From Pseudomonas fluorescens (GTDB lineage: Bacteria > Pseudomonadota > Gammaproteobacteria > Pseudomonadales > Pseudomonadaceae), in the NCBI RefSeq assembly GCF_902497785.1, contig NZ_CABVHK010000001.1:479578-543577 (forward strand): DNA of 64,000 nucleotides, given 5' to 3'. Each line of letters opens with the position of its first letter. Position 1 is the stretch's first letter. The translations under genes and the position numbers were made by a program. This document shows positions 1 through 8,125 of the stretch, piece after piece. The notes beneath the pieces were generated by a model. The model searched no databases. It had not been told where the DNA came from and saw only the letters and a program-made list of their open reading frames with translations.

Positions 1-66
1 ACCTGACGGTTAGTTCGACCAAGTCATCGCAGTTGAACACCAATGCCACGCCCACCAAATTCCCCA

Positions 67-159
67 CTGTGGGAGCGAGCTTGCTCGCGATGGCGGACTG
101 ACATTCAACATTGATGGCGACTGACACTCCGCCATCGCGAGCAAGCTCGCTCCCACAGG
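67..159. repeat. REP pair (BIME)
   Basis: Two inverted copies of the pseudomonad REP palindrome. GTGGGAGCGAGCTTGCTCGC begins near 69 and its inverted copy ends near 158, with about 30 bases between them. Each copy can fold alone and the pair can form a long hairpin. This is the usual fluorescent-Pseudomonas intergenic repeat, not a gene. Confidence 0.9.
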
Positions 160-189
160 GATTTGCATCAGGCCAGAGGTTGTGCACGC

Positions 190-510
190 TCAAACCAGCG
201 AAGCGCGCCCGCTTGATACCCCGGTCGGCCCGAAGGCCGCCGCGGTTTTGATGTTGATCCTGAGCGCCCCGTTAAACCACGCTGGCCGAACGCAGGCATT
301 GCGCAGCGGGTAAACCGGCAAGGATGCCGGTTTAGCCGCGCTGGGCCAGGGATGGCCCTTCGCGGCGACCCGCGGAGCAATGCCGGAGTGAGGGCACACC
401 GAGCCAGAGCGAGGTGCCGAGTGGTGGGGCAAGAGCGTTTGGGTTACTTTTGCGCTTTTCAAAAGTGACTCGCCGTAAGGGCGAAACCAATAGCCGCCGT
501 CACCAAAGAA
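190..510. repeat. Long structured intergenic repeat
   Basis: About 320 bases without a convincing gene, but rich in perfect hairpins. TAAACCGGCA (311-320) pairs with TGCCGGTTTA (325-334) across AGGA, GGGCCA (343-348) pairs with TGGCCC (353-358) across GGGA, and ACTTTT (446-451) pairs with AAAAGT (461-466). From memory, closely similar sequence (a cluster of hairpins followed by a gccgtaagggcg-type tail) recurs between genes in many P. fluorescens-group genomes. It is therefore called a dispersed repeat of unknown function. The short reading frames across it on both strands look like by-products of its GC skew. The boundaries are approximate. Confidence 0.6.
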
Positions 511-549
511 ACGGATATGTACTCAATCCCAACCCCAACCGCCAAAATT

Positions 550-822
550 TCAAACATCATCCAACGGCAAAACATCAGGATGAGACGCCCGATACCCCAA
601 AGTCCTGTCAATCCAGGCATTCAACTCATTAACCATCACCGGCGGTTTACCCGGATAGTGATCAAGCGTCGAACGCAGTATCCCGTCGATCCCCGAAACA
701 GATCGCAAGTTCCGGGTCCGGACGTACTGTTCGATAAAACAGTTAAGTCGATAGTGTTCTGTCGGCGAAAGATAAACGCACTCCAGACTAACGACTTGAT
801 CAATAGCAAAATCGTCGCGCAT
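550..822 (-). CDS. Small hypothetical protein, 90 aa
   Basis: I do not recognise the family. The frame encodes 90 residues with balanced composition and no membrane segment or signal peptide. The N-terminal half contains SPTEHYRLNCFIEQYVRTRN and the C-terminal half is acidic (ending PDVLPLDDV). A weak ribosome site (GAGACC) precedes the ATG by about 5 bases. The competing minus-strand frame at 636-836 is arginine-rich and looks like a shadow. About 270 bases upstream (823-1096) have no gene that I can support. The gene stands alone, so context gives no hint of function. Confidence 0.55.
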   Translation of the reverse strand: MRDDFAIDQVVSLECVYLSPTEHYRLNCFIEQYVRTRNLRSVSGIDGILRSTLDHYPGKPPVMVNELNAWIDRTLGYRASHPDVLPLDDV

Positions 823-1096
823 TCAGGTCTCTGCAAGGCTTGATGTAAATAGGATTTCCTAATTTGCTGACTCTTTGGTCAACGGATTGGTGCCAATGGA
901 AATGCGGCGCGCATGCTATCCGCAGTCAATCTGAATGTATGTACGACTATCGGATTGTCAGACAAGCGGCGCACGTATCAAGTCGCCATATAGTTAGGGG
1001 TGTCTCTTGGATGAAACACTCGCTGTAACGCTGGCGTTAATAATTTGTCTATACAACTTCTCACTATTGACCGCCTTTATCCCGAAATTGATTAGT

Positions 1097-1777
1097 TCAC
1101 GCCACTTCATCAATAAGTTCCGGGCCCTGGTTCCGCACATTACCCACGGCTTTGCTGACGCGATACCACTCAAATACCTCACTTCCTTCGCCTTCCATTA
1201 AAGCAATCTGCTCTGCGCGTTCTCGGGGCGTCGCAGGGTCAAGCCATTCCCTTGCCAGTTCGGGCGACAAAACGATCGGCCGTCGGTCATGAATGTCGAG
1301 CATGCCGCCGGCACTGTCGGCGGTGATGATCACGAAACCGTCATCGTCTCGCGGCGCCTCGTTGTCCTTGGGGAACTGGCCAATGGCGGCGCAAAAAATC
1401 GGCGCCCGGTCCTGCCGACAGATCAGCCAGGGTTGTTTCGTTGAATCCCCGGCATCCACCCATTCGAACCAGCTATCAATCGGCACAATCGCGCGATGGG
1501 GCCAGATCGCCCGAAAGAATGGCCCGTGGGCGACTTTTTCGACCCGCGCATTGATCGGCGCCGCGCGATCCTTCGCCCAGTGCGGGCGCCAGCCCCAGCG
1601 CACTTTGTCGGCCTGCAACCGGTGGTTTTCAGAGTGGAACAAGGCGAGTTGGTTTGTCGGCGCGGCGTTGTAGCGCGCCAGTGGCTCGTCGCCGACGTAG
1701 TTGATGAGCGCGTGAGGCATGCTCAACACCGCCACGAAATCGTGGATGCCCCGGTACTGCGAGAGTCGTCCGCACAT
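1097..1777 (-). CDS. yedK: SOS response-associated peptidase, YedK/HMCES (SRAP) family
   Basis: SRAP proteins attach covalently to abasic sites in single-stranded DNA through the amino group and thiol of Cys2 and protect the DNA from cleavage. The start was placed at 1777 so that the protein begins Met-Cys-Gly-Arg, because Cys2 is the catalytic residue after Met removal. The open frame continues upstream to 1954, but that extension would bury the cysteine. Other family signatures are visible: RYNAAPTNQ, RWGWRPHWAKD, INARVEKV, a conserved acidic residue in IDSWFEWVD and the histidine in DIHDRRPIVL. The length of 226 aa is typical for the family. It is monocistronic and convergent with no partner. 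Identity is firm, and the abasic-site role is known from the family. Confidence 0.93.
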   Translation of the reverse strand: MCGRLSQYRGIHDFVAVLSMPHALINYVGDEPLARYNAAPTNQLALFHSENHRLQADKVRWGWRPHWAKDRAAPINARVEKVAHGPFFRAIWPHRAIVPIDSWFEWVDAGDSTKQPWLICRQDRAPIFCAAIGQFPKDNEAPRDDDGFVIITADSAGGMLDIHDRRPIVLSPELAREWLDPATPRERAEQIALMEGEGSEVFEWYRVSKAVGNVRNQGPELIDEVA

Positions 1778-1962
1778 CGACCTAATCCTCCAGCTGGAAT
1801 TTTCAGCATAGCCGGGCCTCCCGCTCGAGAACCACACCGAACTGGCGACTGCACCGATTATCGGCCACGCGTTCCAGCAGCTCGGAACCAAACACGGTGT
1901 ACCCTTATCCAACCTGCGCCCGCACACCCGTGCGGGCGCAACGGTCTGGCCCAAGGCACACC

Positions 1963-2862
1963 ATGAAACAGCTGTTCAAGGTTTTCGCTGCACTCGCCAT
2001 TGCCATCGGACTGGCGGGTTGCATCGCTGCTCCCATCGACATGACGCCGCAGACTCAACAGCGTTTAAGCGCGCAAGCCCCGATCCGGTTTCTGCTGACC
2101 TTCGACGACGGTCCCAGCGCATCGAGTTTCTGGAACCCGACGATGACGATTCTCGACAGTCTGGCCTCGAACCCGGTGCAGCCGAATATCAAAGCGGTGT
2201 TCTTCGTGCAGACCGGTGCGCCACGGGCGGGCGACAGCGACATCGGCCGCGAGGTCATGCGCCGCGAACGCGCCGACGGACACATTCTGGGTTTCCACAC
2301 CGCCACTCACTGGCACACCAATCACCGCTCGCTGAGTCCCGATGAACTGGAACACGCTCTGAGCAAAGGCAGCGCCGACATCGCCGCGATGACCGGCGCG
2401 GCGCCGACGCTGGTGCGCCCACCCTTCTGGAACTACGACAAACGGGTGTTTGCTGCTTATCAAAAGCATGGCATGCAGGTGCTACTGACGGATCTCAGCG
2501 CGAATGACGGCAAAATCTGGGGCTTCAACGCCAGCCCCCGGCGCCGGGCCAACATGCTGCAGCAGTTGTCACAGGTGCGCGAGCGCATCGCGTTGGGTGA
2601 GTTGCCGACCGTGGACGGCGTGATCCCGGTGGTGGTGACCTTCCACGACCTCAACCGCTACACCGCCCGGCATGCCCGCGAGTACCTGCAAATCCTGCTG
2701 GACAGCGCACAGGCCACCGGCGTGAAAACCGCGCAGAAGCCGTTTTATGACGATCAGGCCGAACTGCAACGGGCGGCCATGGCGCGCACCGTTCGTGACA
2801 GTTCACAGCCAGTGAAATTGCCGGGGATCTGGAACTGGATCTGGGGCGGCGATGCCAACTGA
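1963..2862 (+). CDS. Polysaccharide deacetylase (NodB domain) lipoprotein
   Basis: Predicted metal-dependent N- or O-deacetylase acting on a cell-surface or periplasmic polysaccharide. The ATG at 1963 gives a lipoprotein signal ending in the lipobox LAGC (Cys at about residue 20). The frame is open further upstream, but that part has no signal-like features. The NodB motifs follow in order: TFDDGPS near residue 47 (catalytic Asp and metal Asp), HTATHWHTN (the two metal-binding His, H-x3-H), and the substrate-groove motif RPPFWNYD. It has 299 aa in total. The natural substrate cannot be read from the sequence. The neighbours (yedK and a REP pair) are not related. Confidence 0.85.
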   Translation: MKQLFKVFAALAIAIGLAGCIAAPIDMTPQTQQRLSAQAPIRFLLTFDDGPSASSFWNPTMTILDSLASNPVQPNIKAVFFVQTGAPRAGDSDIGREVMRRERADGHILGFHTATHWHTNHRSLSPDELEHALSKGSADIAAMTGAAPTLVRPPFWNYDKRVFAAYQKHGMQVLLTDLSANDGKIWGFNASPRRRANMLQQLSQVRERIALGELPTVDGVIPVVVTFHDLNRYTARHAREYLQILLDSAQATGVKTAQKPFYDDQAELQRAAMARTVRDSSQPVKLPGIWNWIWGGDAN

Positions 2863-2885
2863 GGCTCAGCACCCGATAAACACCC

Positions 2886-3000
2886 GTGGCGAGGGAGCTT
2901 GCTCCCGCTCGGGTGCGCAGCAGCCCTTCAACATTTATTGCAACAGCGATAATTTTGGGTCTGCTGCGCAGCCCAGCGGGAGCGAGCTCCCTCGCCACAG
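2886..3000. repeat. REP pair (BIME)
   Basis: Inverted copies of a GTGGCGAGGGAGC-type REP variant (2886-2912 and about 2975-2999). The intervening arms also pair (GTGCGCAGCAG with CTGCTGCGCA), so the whole block can form one long hairpin. It lies between the convergent deacetylase and catR and may work as a bidirectional transcription stop. Confidence 0.85.
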
Positions 3001-3023
3001 GTTGCCGACTGCTGCCAATTCCC

Positions 3024-3908
3024 TTAGTCCCGCGGCTGCAATTCATCAATCATCCGCAAACAATGATTCAACCCCGGCGATACATCGCCCACGCGTCGGC
3101 TGAGGATGATCGGCGAGGTCGCGTTGTCTTCCAGCAGTGGCGTGAAACCAATGTCGTCGCGATGCAGCAATTGGACCGAGGCCGGCACCAGGGTGACGCC
3201 GATCCCTGCACCCACCAAGCCGATAGCGGTTTGCAGTTCGTTGGTCCATTGCGCCACATGGATACTCACGCCATAGGATTCGAACAAACCGATTACATGG
3301 TCGGCATAGCTGGGGCGCGGGTTGCCGGGGTACAGCACAAAGGGTTCCTTCGCCAGGTCGCGCAGGCTGATCGGTCCGGCCAGCAACGGGTGACCGGCGG
3401 GGAGGGCGGCGACCAGACGGTCTTCGGTCAACACCGTCTGGATGATGGCCGGGTCGTCGATGCGAATCCGGCCGAAACCGATATCGATGCGCCCGGCCTT
3501 GAGCGCCTGCACTTGTTGCAGGGTGGTCATTTCCGAGAGCCCCAATTCGAGCTCCAGCGGTTCGCCGCTGCGCAAACGGCGGATCAGTTCGGGCAGCACG
3601 CCATACAGTGTCGACGGCGCAAAACCGATCCCCAACCAGGTTTTTTCCCCCAGGCCGATGCGTCGCGTGTTGTCGCAGACCTTGCCCAGTTGCTCTAGCA
3701 GCGCGGTGGAGTGCTCATGGAAAAACCGCCCGGCATCGGTCAGCTTCAGCGGCCGCCCGCGCTCCAGCAACAACACCCCGAGCTCGTCCTCCAGTTGCTG
3801 GATCTGCCGGCTCAGCGGCGGCTGGGCGATGTGCAGCAATTCAGCGGCTCGGGTGAAATTCAGGGTTTGAGCCAACACCTGAAAATAGCGCAGGTGACGC
3901 AGTTCCAT
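3024..3908 (-). CDS. catR: LysR-type regulator of catechol degradation, CatR
   Basis: 294-aa LysR-type regulator. The N-terminal winged HTH is plain (MELRHLRYF at the start, then LNFTRAAELLHIAQPPLSRQ), followed by the effector-binding domain. It is divergent from catB, the classic catR-catBCA arrangement in pseudomonads, in which muconate is the co-inducer and the protein activates catBC. The ATG at 3908 was chosen because LysR proteins start right before the ELRHLRYF helix. An in-frame start six codons upstream is less likely. The shared intergenic region holds a good ATAC-N7-GTAT site. BenM/CatM-like relatives are very similar, and the name is based mainly on position. Confidence 0.9.
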   Translation of the reverse strand: MELRHLRYFQVLAQTLNFTRAAELLHIAQPPLSRQIQQLEDELGVLLLERGRPLKLTDAGRFFHEHSTALLEQLGKVCDNTRRIGLGEKTWLGIGFAPSTLYGVLPELIRRLRSGEPLELELGLSEMTTLQQVQALKAGRIDIGFGRIRIDDPAIIQTVLTEDRLVAALPAGHPLLAGPISLRDLAKEPFVLYPGNPRPSYADHVIGLFESYGVSIHVAQWTNELQTAIGLVGAGIGVTLVPASVQLLHRDDIGFTPLLEDNATSPIILSRRVGDVSPGLNHCLRMIDELQPRD

Positions 3909-3931
3909 ACAACCTCCGAAAATCAATTCGC

Positions 3932-3973
3932 ATACCTTAAAGGTATCAAGTCAGACCAATTCTATATTGGCAT
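3932..3973 (+). promoter_or_regulatory. CatR/BenM-type operator sites
   Basis: ATAC-N7-GTAT at 3932-3946 is a perfect match to the site 1 consensus of CatM/BenM/CatR regulators. A weaker second site, ATTC-N7-GCAT, lies at 3959-3973 with its centre 27 bases from the first. A strong and a degenerate LysR site in this order is what is known for muconate-responsive promoters. The sites lie between catR and catB, 60-100 bases before the catB ATG. Confidence 0.8.
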
Positions 3974-4032
3974 CGCGAAAAAAGCCGTACCAGAATCGGT
4001 TCCAGAACTTTAAGAACCTGACGGGTATCGAC

Positions 4033-5181
4033 ATGCTTGCTACAGCCATTGAATCGATCGAGACGATCATCGTCGATCTGCCGACCATCCGCCCGCACAA
4101 GCTGGCGATGCACACCATGCAGAACCAGACCCTGGTGATCATTCGTGTGCGCTGCGCCGATGGCATTGAAGGCATCGGCGAATCCACCACCATCGGTGGC
4201 CTGGCGTATGGCAACGAAAGCCCGGACAGCATCAAGACCAACATCGACCGCCACTTTGCGCCGCTGTTGCTGGGGCAGGACAGCGCCAATGTGAACGCGG
4301 CGATGTTGCGTCTGGAGCGCAGCATTCGTGGCAACACCTTCGCCAAATCAGGTATCGAAACGGCGCTGCTCGATGCGCAAGGCAAACGCCTCGGCCTGCC
4401 GGTCAGCGAACTGCTAGGCGGTAGGGTTCGTGATGCGCTGCCGGTGGCGTGGACCCTGGCCAGCGGCGACACCGGGAAAGACATCGCCGAAGCGGAAAAA
4501 ATGCTCGACCTGCGTCGCCATCGTATCTTCAAACTGAAAATCGGTGCCGGCGAAGTCAATCGCGACCTGGCCCACGTCATCGCGATCAAGAAAGCCCTCG
4601 GCGATCGCGCCAGCGTCCGGGTCGATGTCAATCAGGCCTGGGACGAAGCGGTCGCGTTGCGCGCTTGCCGGGTCCTCGGCACCAACGGTATCGACCTGAT
4701 CGAACAACCGATTTCACGCAACAACCGCGCCGGCATGGCCCGCCTGAACGCCATGAGCCCGGCGCCGATCATGGCCGACGAATCCATCGAGTGCGTGGAA
4801 GATGCGTTCAATCTGGCTCGGGAAGGCGCCGCCTCGGTGTTCGCCCTGAAAATCGCCAAGAACGGCGGCCCGCGTGCCGTGCTGCGAACCGCAGCGATTG
4901 CCGAAGCAGCCGGTATCGGCTTGTACGGCGGCACCATGCTTGAAGGTGGCATCGGCACCCTGGCTTCGGCCCACGCCTTCGTTACGCTGAATAAACTGGC
5001 GTGGGACACAGAGCTGTTCGGCCCTTTGCTGTTGACCGAAGACATACTCCGCGAACCGCTGGTCTATCGCGATTTCGAGCTGCACGTGCCAAACACCCCG
5101 GGCCTGGGCCTGATCCTCGATGAAGAACGCCTGGCGTTCTACCGTCGCGACAAAACGTCTTCTGCCATTCATCCTGCTTGA
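4033..5181 (+). CDS. catB: Muconate cycloisomerase CatB
   Basis: Converts cis,cis-muconate to (+)-muconolactone in the beta-ketoadipate pathway. 382 aa of the enolase superfamily (muconate lactonizing subgroup). Visible features are the lid region DLPTIRPHKLAMHTM, GNTFAKSGIETALLDA, the catalytic KLKIG (K-x-K), metal ligands in DVNQAWD, EQP and ADES, and the distal lysine in ALKIAKNGG. The start at 4033 aligns with known CatB N-termini (short lead, then the VDLPTIRPHK block); the open frame upstream runs through the operator region. catC follows after 10 bases. CatR is the likely activator. Confidence 0.97.
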   Translation: MLATAIESIETIIVDLPTIRPHKLAMHTMQNQTLVIIRVRCADGIEGIGESTTIGGLAYGNESPDSIKTNIDRHFAPLLLGQDSANVNAAMLRLERSIRGNTFAKSGIETALLDAQGKRLGLPVSELLGGRVRDALPVAWTLASGDTGKDIAEAEKMLDLRRHRIFKLKIGAGEVNRDLAHVIAIKKALGDRASVRVDVNQAWDEAVALRACRVLGTNGIDLIEQPISRNNRAGMARLNAMSPAPIMADESIECVEDAFNLAREGAASVFALKIAKNGGPRAVLRTAAIAEAAGIGLYGGTMLEGGIGTLASAHAFVTLNKLAWDTELFGPLLLTEDILREPLVYRDFELHVPNTPGLGLILDEERLAFYRRDKTSSAIHPA

Positions 5182-5191
5182 GGAGAGCTTT

Positions 5192-5482
5192 ATGCTGTTC
5201 CACGTAAAAATGACCGTGAACCTGCCGGTCGACATGAATCCCGAAGCCGCCGCCCGGTTGAAAGCGGACGAAAAAGCCCTGGCCCAGCGCCTGCAAGATC
5301 AAGGCAAGTGGCGTCACCTGTGGCGCATCGCCGGGCTGTATGCCAATTACAGCGTGTTCGATGTCGACAGCGTTCAAGAGCTGCACGACTTGCTGATGCA
5401 ATTGCCGCTGTACCCGTACATGGCGATCGAAGTCACCGCGATGTGCCGGCATCCTTCGTCGATTCGCGAGGATGACCGCTGA
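5192..5482 (+). CDS. catC: Muconolactone delta-isomerase CatC
   Basis: Isomerises muconolactone to beta-ketoadipate enol-lactone, the step after CatB. The 96-aa protein begins MLFHVKMTVNLP, the standard CatC start, and has the usual small size and decamer-forming fold signature (WRHLWRIAGLYANYSVFDV). A GAGGAG ribosome site stands 8 bases before the ATG at 5192. It is the second gene of catBCA. Confidence 0.96.
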   Translation: MLFHVKMTVNLPVDMNPEAAARLKADEKALAQRLQDQGKWRHLWRIAGLYANYSVFDVDSVQELHDLLMQLPLYPYMAIEVTAMCRHPSSIREDDR

Positions 5483-5533
5483 ACCCAGCCTGTTCAGTTC
5501 GCTACGCTAATAATTACAAGATGAGGAACCACC

Positions 5534-6463
5534 ATGAACGTCAAGATTTCCCACACTGCCAGCGTCCAGAAATTTCTCGAAGAGGCCGCCGGCCTGTTGA
5601 ATGATGGCGGCGATCCGCGCGTAAAAGCGCTGGTCTATCGCATCCTGCGCGACTCGGTGAACATCATCGAAGACCTGGCCGTGACCCCGGAAGAATTCTG
5701 GAAAGCCGTCAACTACCTCAACGTGCTGGGTTCGCGTCAGGAAGCCGGTCTGTTGGTGGCCGGGATCGGCCTGGAGCATTACCTCGACCTGCTGATGGAC
5801 GCCGAAGACGAGCAGGCCGGCAAGTCGGGCGGCACGCCGCGGACCATCGAAGGGCCGCTGTACGTGGCGGGTGCGCCGTTGTCGCAGGGTGAAGCGCGCC
5901 TTGATGATGGCGTCGATCCGGGTGTGGTGCTGTTTATGCAGGGCCGGGTGTTCAATACCGCTGGCGAACCCTTGGCCGGCGCGGTGGTGGATGTCTGGCA
6001 CGCCAATACCGGCGGCACTTATTCCTACTTCGATACGACGCAATCGGAATTCAACCTGCGTCGTCGCATCGTCACCGATGCCGAGGGACGCTACCGTTTC
6101 CGCAGTATCGTGCCGTCGGGTTACGGTTGCCCACCGGACGGTCCGACCCAGCAACTGCTCGATAACCTGGGCCGTCACGGCCAGCGTCCGGCGCACGTGC
6201 ACTTCTTTATTTCCGCACCGGATCATCGTCACCTGACCACGCAGATCAACCTCGACGGCGACCAATACCTGCACGACGATTTCGCCTACGCCACCCGCGA
6301 CGAGCTGATCGCGAAAATCACCTTCAGCGATGACCAGGCGCGTGCAGCGGCCTACGGTGTCAGCGGGCGTTTTGCCGAGATCGAATTCGATTTCACCTTG
6401 CAATCGTCCGCCCAGCCGCAAGAGCAGCAACGTCACGAACGGGTACGCGCACTCGAGGACTGA
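5534..6463 (+). CDS. catA: Catechol 1,2-dioxygenase CatA
   Basis: Intradiol Fe(III) dioxygenase that opens catechol to cis,cis-muconate. 309 aa. The N-terminal helical dimerisation region is followed by the beta-sandwich catalytic domain with the iron ligands visible: Tyr in EGPLYVAGAP, Tyr in VPSGYGCPPDG and the two His in RPAHVHFF. It lies 51 bases after catC with its own GAGGAA ribosome site. A triple REP block directly follows the stop and probably ends the operon. With benABCD it completes benzoate to enol-lactone in this window. Confidence 0.97.
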   Translation: MNVKISHTASVQKFLEEAAGLLNDGGDPRVKALVYRILRDSVNIIEDLAVTPEEFWKAVNYLNVLGSRQEAGLLVAGIGLEHYLDLLMDAEDEQAGKSGGTPRTIEGPLYVAGAPLSQGEARLDDGVDPGVVLFMQGRVFNTAGEPLAGAVVDVWHANTGGTYSYFDTTQSEFNLRRRIVTDAEGRYRFRSIVPSGYGCPPDGPTQQLLDNLGRHGQRPAHVHFFISAPDHRHLTTQINLDGDQYLHDDFAYATRDELIAKITFSDDQARAAAYGVSGRFAEIEFDFTLQSSAQPQEQQRHERVRALED

Positions 6464-6474
6464 CCTCAAGCCTG

Positions 6475-6622
6475 GTGGGAGCGAGCCTGCTCGCGACAGC
6501 GGTGTGTCAGCCAACATTTATGTTGAAGCTGATAGCCCCTTCGCGAGCAGGCTCGCTCCCACAGTTGACCGCATTCTCTCTGACGAAATACGTTCAAATG
6601 TGGGAGCGAGCCTGCTCGCGAA
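6475..6622. repeat. Three REP elements
   Basis: Three copies of the GGGAGCGAGCCTGCTCGCGA palindrome lie at about 6475-6497, 6540-6563 (inverted) and 6599-6620. They are in the gap between catA and benR and could act as a transcription barrier or mRNA stabiliser. Confidence 0.9.
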
Positions 6623-6717
6623 AGAGGCCGGCACATCCCACAGGTCGGCCAATTGACACACCACTGCAATCACGGCCTTAGAATGAACCGACCATAACAA
6701 CAACGAGAGTGACCGAT

Positions 6718-7674
6718 ATGCAAGCGCAACTGTTGAGTCAGCGCAGCTCCGTATTCGACCATGCCGACCCTTACGCGGTCTCGGGATACGTCAATCAGCA
6801 TGTCGGAAACCACTGCATCCTGATGCCCCGTGCAGGGCGGCCACTGGCCAGCCTCAATCACCGCAAGTTTGCCAGCCTCGACCTGTGCCGCATCAGCTAC
6901 GGCGGCAGCGTGCGCGTCACCTCGGGCGCGCTGGAAACCATCTACCACCTGCAAGTGCTGTTGCGCGGCCATTGCCTGTGGCGCGGCCACGGTCAGGAAC
7001 ATTACTTTGCCCCCGGTGAGTTGCTGCTGATCAACCCTGACGACCCGGTGGACCTGACCTATTCCGACGATTGCGAAAAATTCATCCTCAAAGTCCCGAC
7101 GTCATTGCTCGAATCGATCTGCGACGAGCAACGCTGGCGCTATCCGGAGCAGGGTGTGCGGTTTCTGGAGAACCGTTATCAGCTCAACGAGCTGGAAGGC
7201 TTTGTCGGACTGCTGGCGATGATCTGCCAGGAAGCCGAGGCCACCGAACAGATTCCCAAGGTGCAGGAACACTACGCACAGATCATCGTCAGCAAAATGC
7301 TCAGCCTGATGCAAACCAACGTCAGTCGCATCTGCCTTGGCTCACAAACCGCGACGTTCGAAGTGATTGCCGACTACATCGCCCGGCACCTCAAGCAAGA
7401 CATCGACAGCGAAGAACTGGCCCGACAGGCGCGGATGAGTTTGCGCTCGCTGTACGGCCTGTTTGAACGCAACGCTGGCACCACGCCGAAAAACTACATC
7501 CGCCAGAAACGCCTGGAACGCATCAACGCCTGTTTGAGTGACCCGACCTGCAACGTGCGTAATGTCACGGAAGTGGCAATGGATTATGGGTTTCTGCATC
7601 TGGGGCGGTTTTCGGATAACTATCGCAAGCAGTTTGGGGAGTTGCCGTCGGATACGTTGAAGCGGCGGGATTGA
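6718..7674 (+). CDS. benR: AraC/XylS-family activator of benzoate genes, BenR
   Basis: 318-aa AraC/XylS-type activator. The N-terminal half contains the AraC-binding-like effector domain (FAPGELLLINPDDPVDLTYS) and the C-terminal 100 residues hold the double HTH (QARMSLRSLYGLFERNAGTT and VAMDYGFLHLGRFSDNYRKQ). BenR binds benzoate and activates the benABC promoter, and tandem XylS-type sites are present in front of benA. The start is an ATG at 6718 with GAGAG about 9 bases before it. A GTG at 6709 is the alternative and adds three residues. The usual benR-benA adjacency is broken by the type VI module at 7739-10064. Confidence 0.92.
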   Translation: MQAQLLSQRSSVFDHADPYAVSGYVNQHVGNHCILMPRAGRPLASLNHRKFASLDLCRISYGGSVRVTSGALETIYHLQVLLRGHCLWRGHGQEHYFAPGELLLINPDDPVDLTYSDDCEKFILKVPTSLLESICDEQRWRYPEQGVRFLENRYQLNELEGFVGLLAMICQEAEATEQIPKVQEHYAQIIVSKMLSLMQTNVSRICLGSQTATFEVIADYIARHLKQDIDSEELARQARMSLRSLYGLFERNAGTTPKNYIRQKRLERINACLSDPTCNVRNVTEVAMDYGFLHLGRFSDNYRKQFGELPSDTLKRRD

Positions 7675-7738
7675 AGTGCTGATGGTCTTCATGGCCTTTC
7701 AGCAAAACTGATTCACCTGAAAAGAGCATAAATTTTTC

Positions 7739-8125
7739 TCAGACTAGATCGAGCTCAGCAGCTGCAACAAGGCCAAACATTACGAGTAAAAGTCCCCAGC
7801 CGGTCCACTGTAAAACAATCAGCTTTCGTTTAAGGGCGACAGGAAAGTTCTTCAGGTCCTCAGCGCATGCACCCCCATCACGGAGATAGAGCCGAGGTGT
7901 AGTTATTACGCCCATTATGGATCCCAGTAAAAACATGTTCCCCCAAGGCCCGCCATTTCTGAACGGTGCCCGAATCATGACCGCCGGGCAGTTCTGCAGG
8001 TGATCCAACATCACGTCCATTTTTGTATAGGCGAGGTGAAGTGATATGCCAATTATTATGAACAGACCTCCAAAGTCGATTAGACCGACAACAATGACTA
8101 TTTTGTCAGCGGTACTGATGCTCAT
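7739..8125 (-). CDS. Membrane protein, candidate immunity protein for the T6SS effector
   Basis: 128-aa membrane protein with three hydrophobic stretches, around residues 7-29, 62-78 and 102-125. It has no enzyme motif. Its start overlaps the stop of the preceding effector candidate by 4 bases (ATGA), so the two are translationally coupled. A small multi-spanning inner-membrane protein next to a putative membrane-active toxin fits the usual pattern of immunity proteins against pore-forming type VI effectors. The role is inferred from context. I do not recognise the family by sequence. Confidence 0.7.
   Translation of the reverse strand: MSISTADKIVIVVGLIDFGGLFIIIGISLHLAYTKMDVMLDHLQNCPAVMIRAPFRNGGPWGNMFLLGSIMGVITTPRLYLRDGGACAEDLKNFPVALKRKLIVLQWTGWGLLLVMFGLVAAAELDLV

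Noticed and set aside
1007-1201. Short plus-strand ORF after the first small gene
   Set aside because: It overlaps the end of yedK on the other strand, has no ribosome site and shows no family features.
1897-1962. N-terminal extension of the deacetylase frame
   Set aside because: It has no ribosome site and would bury the clear lipoprotein signal that starts at 1963.
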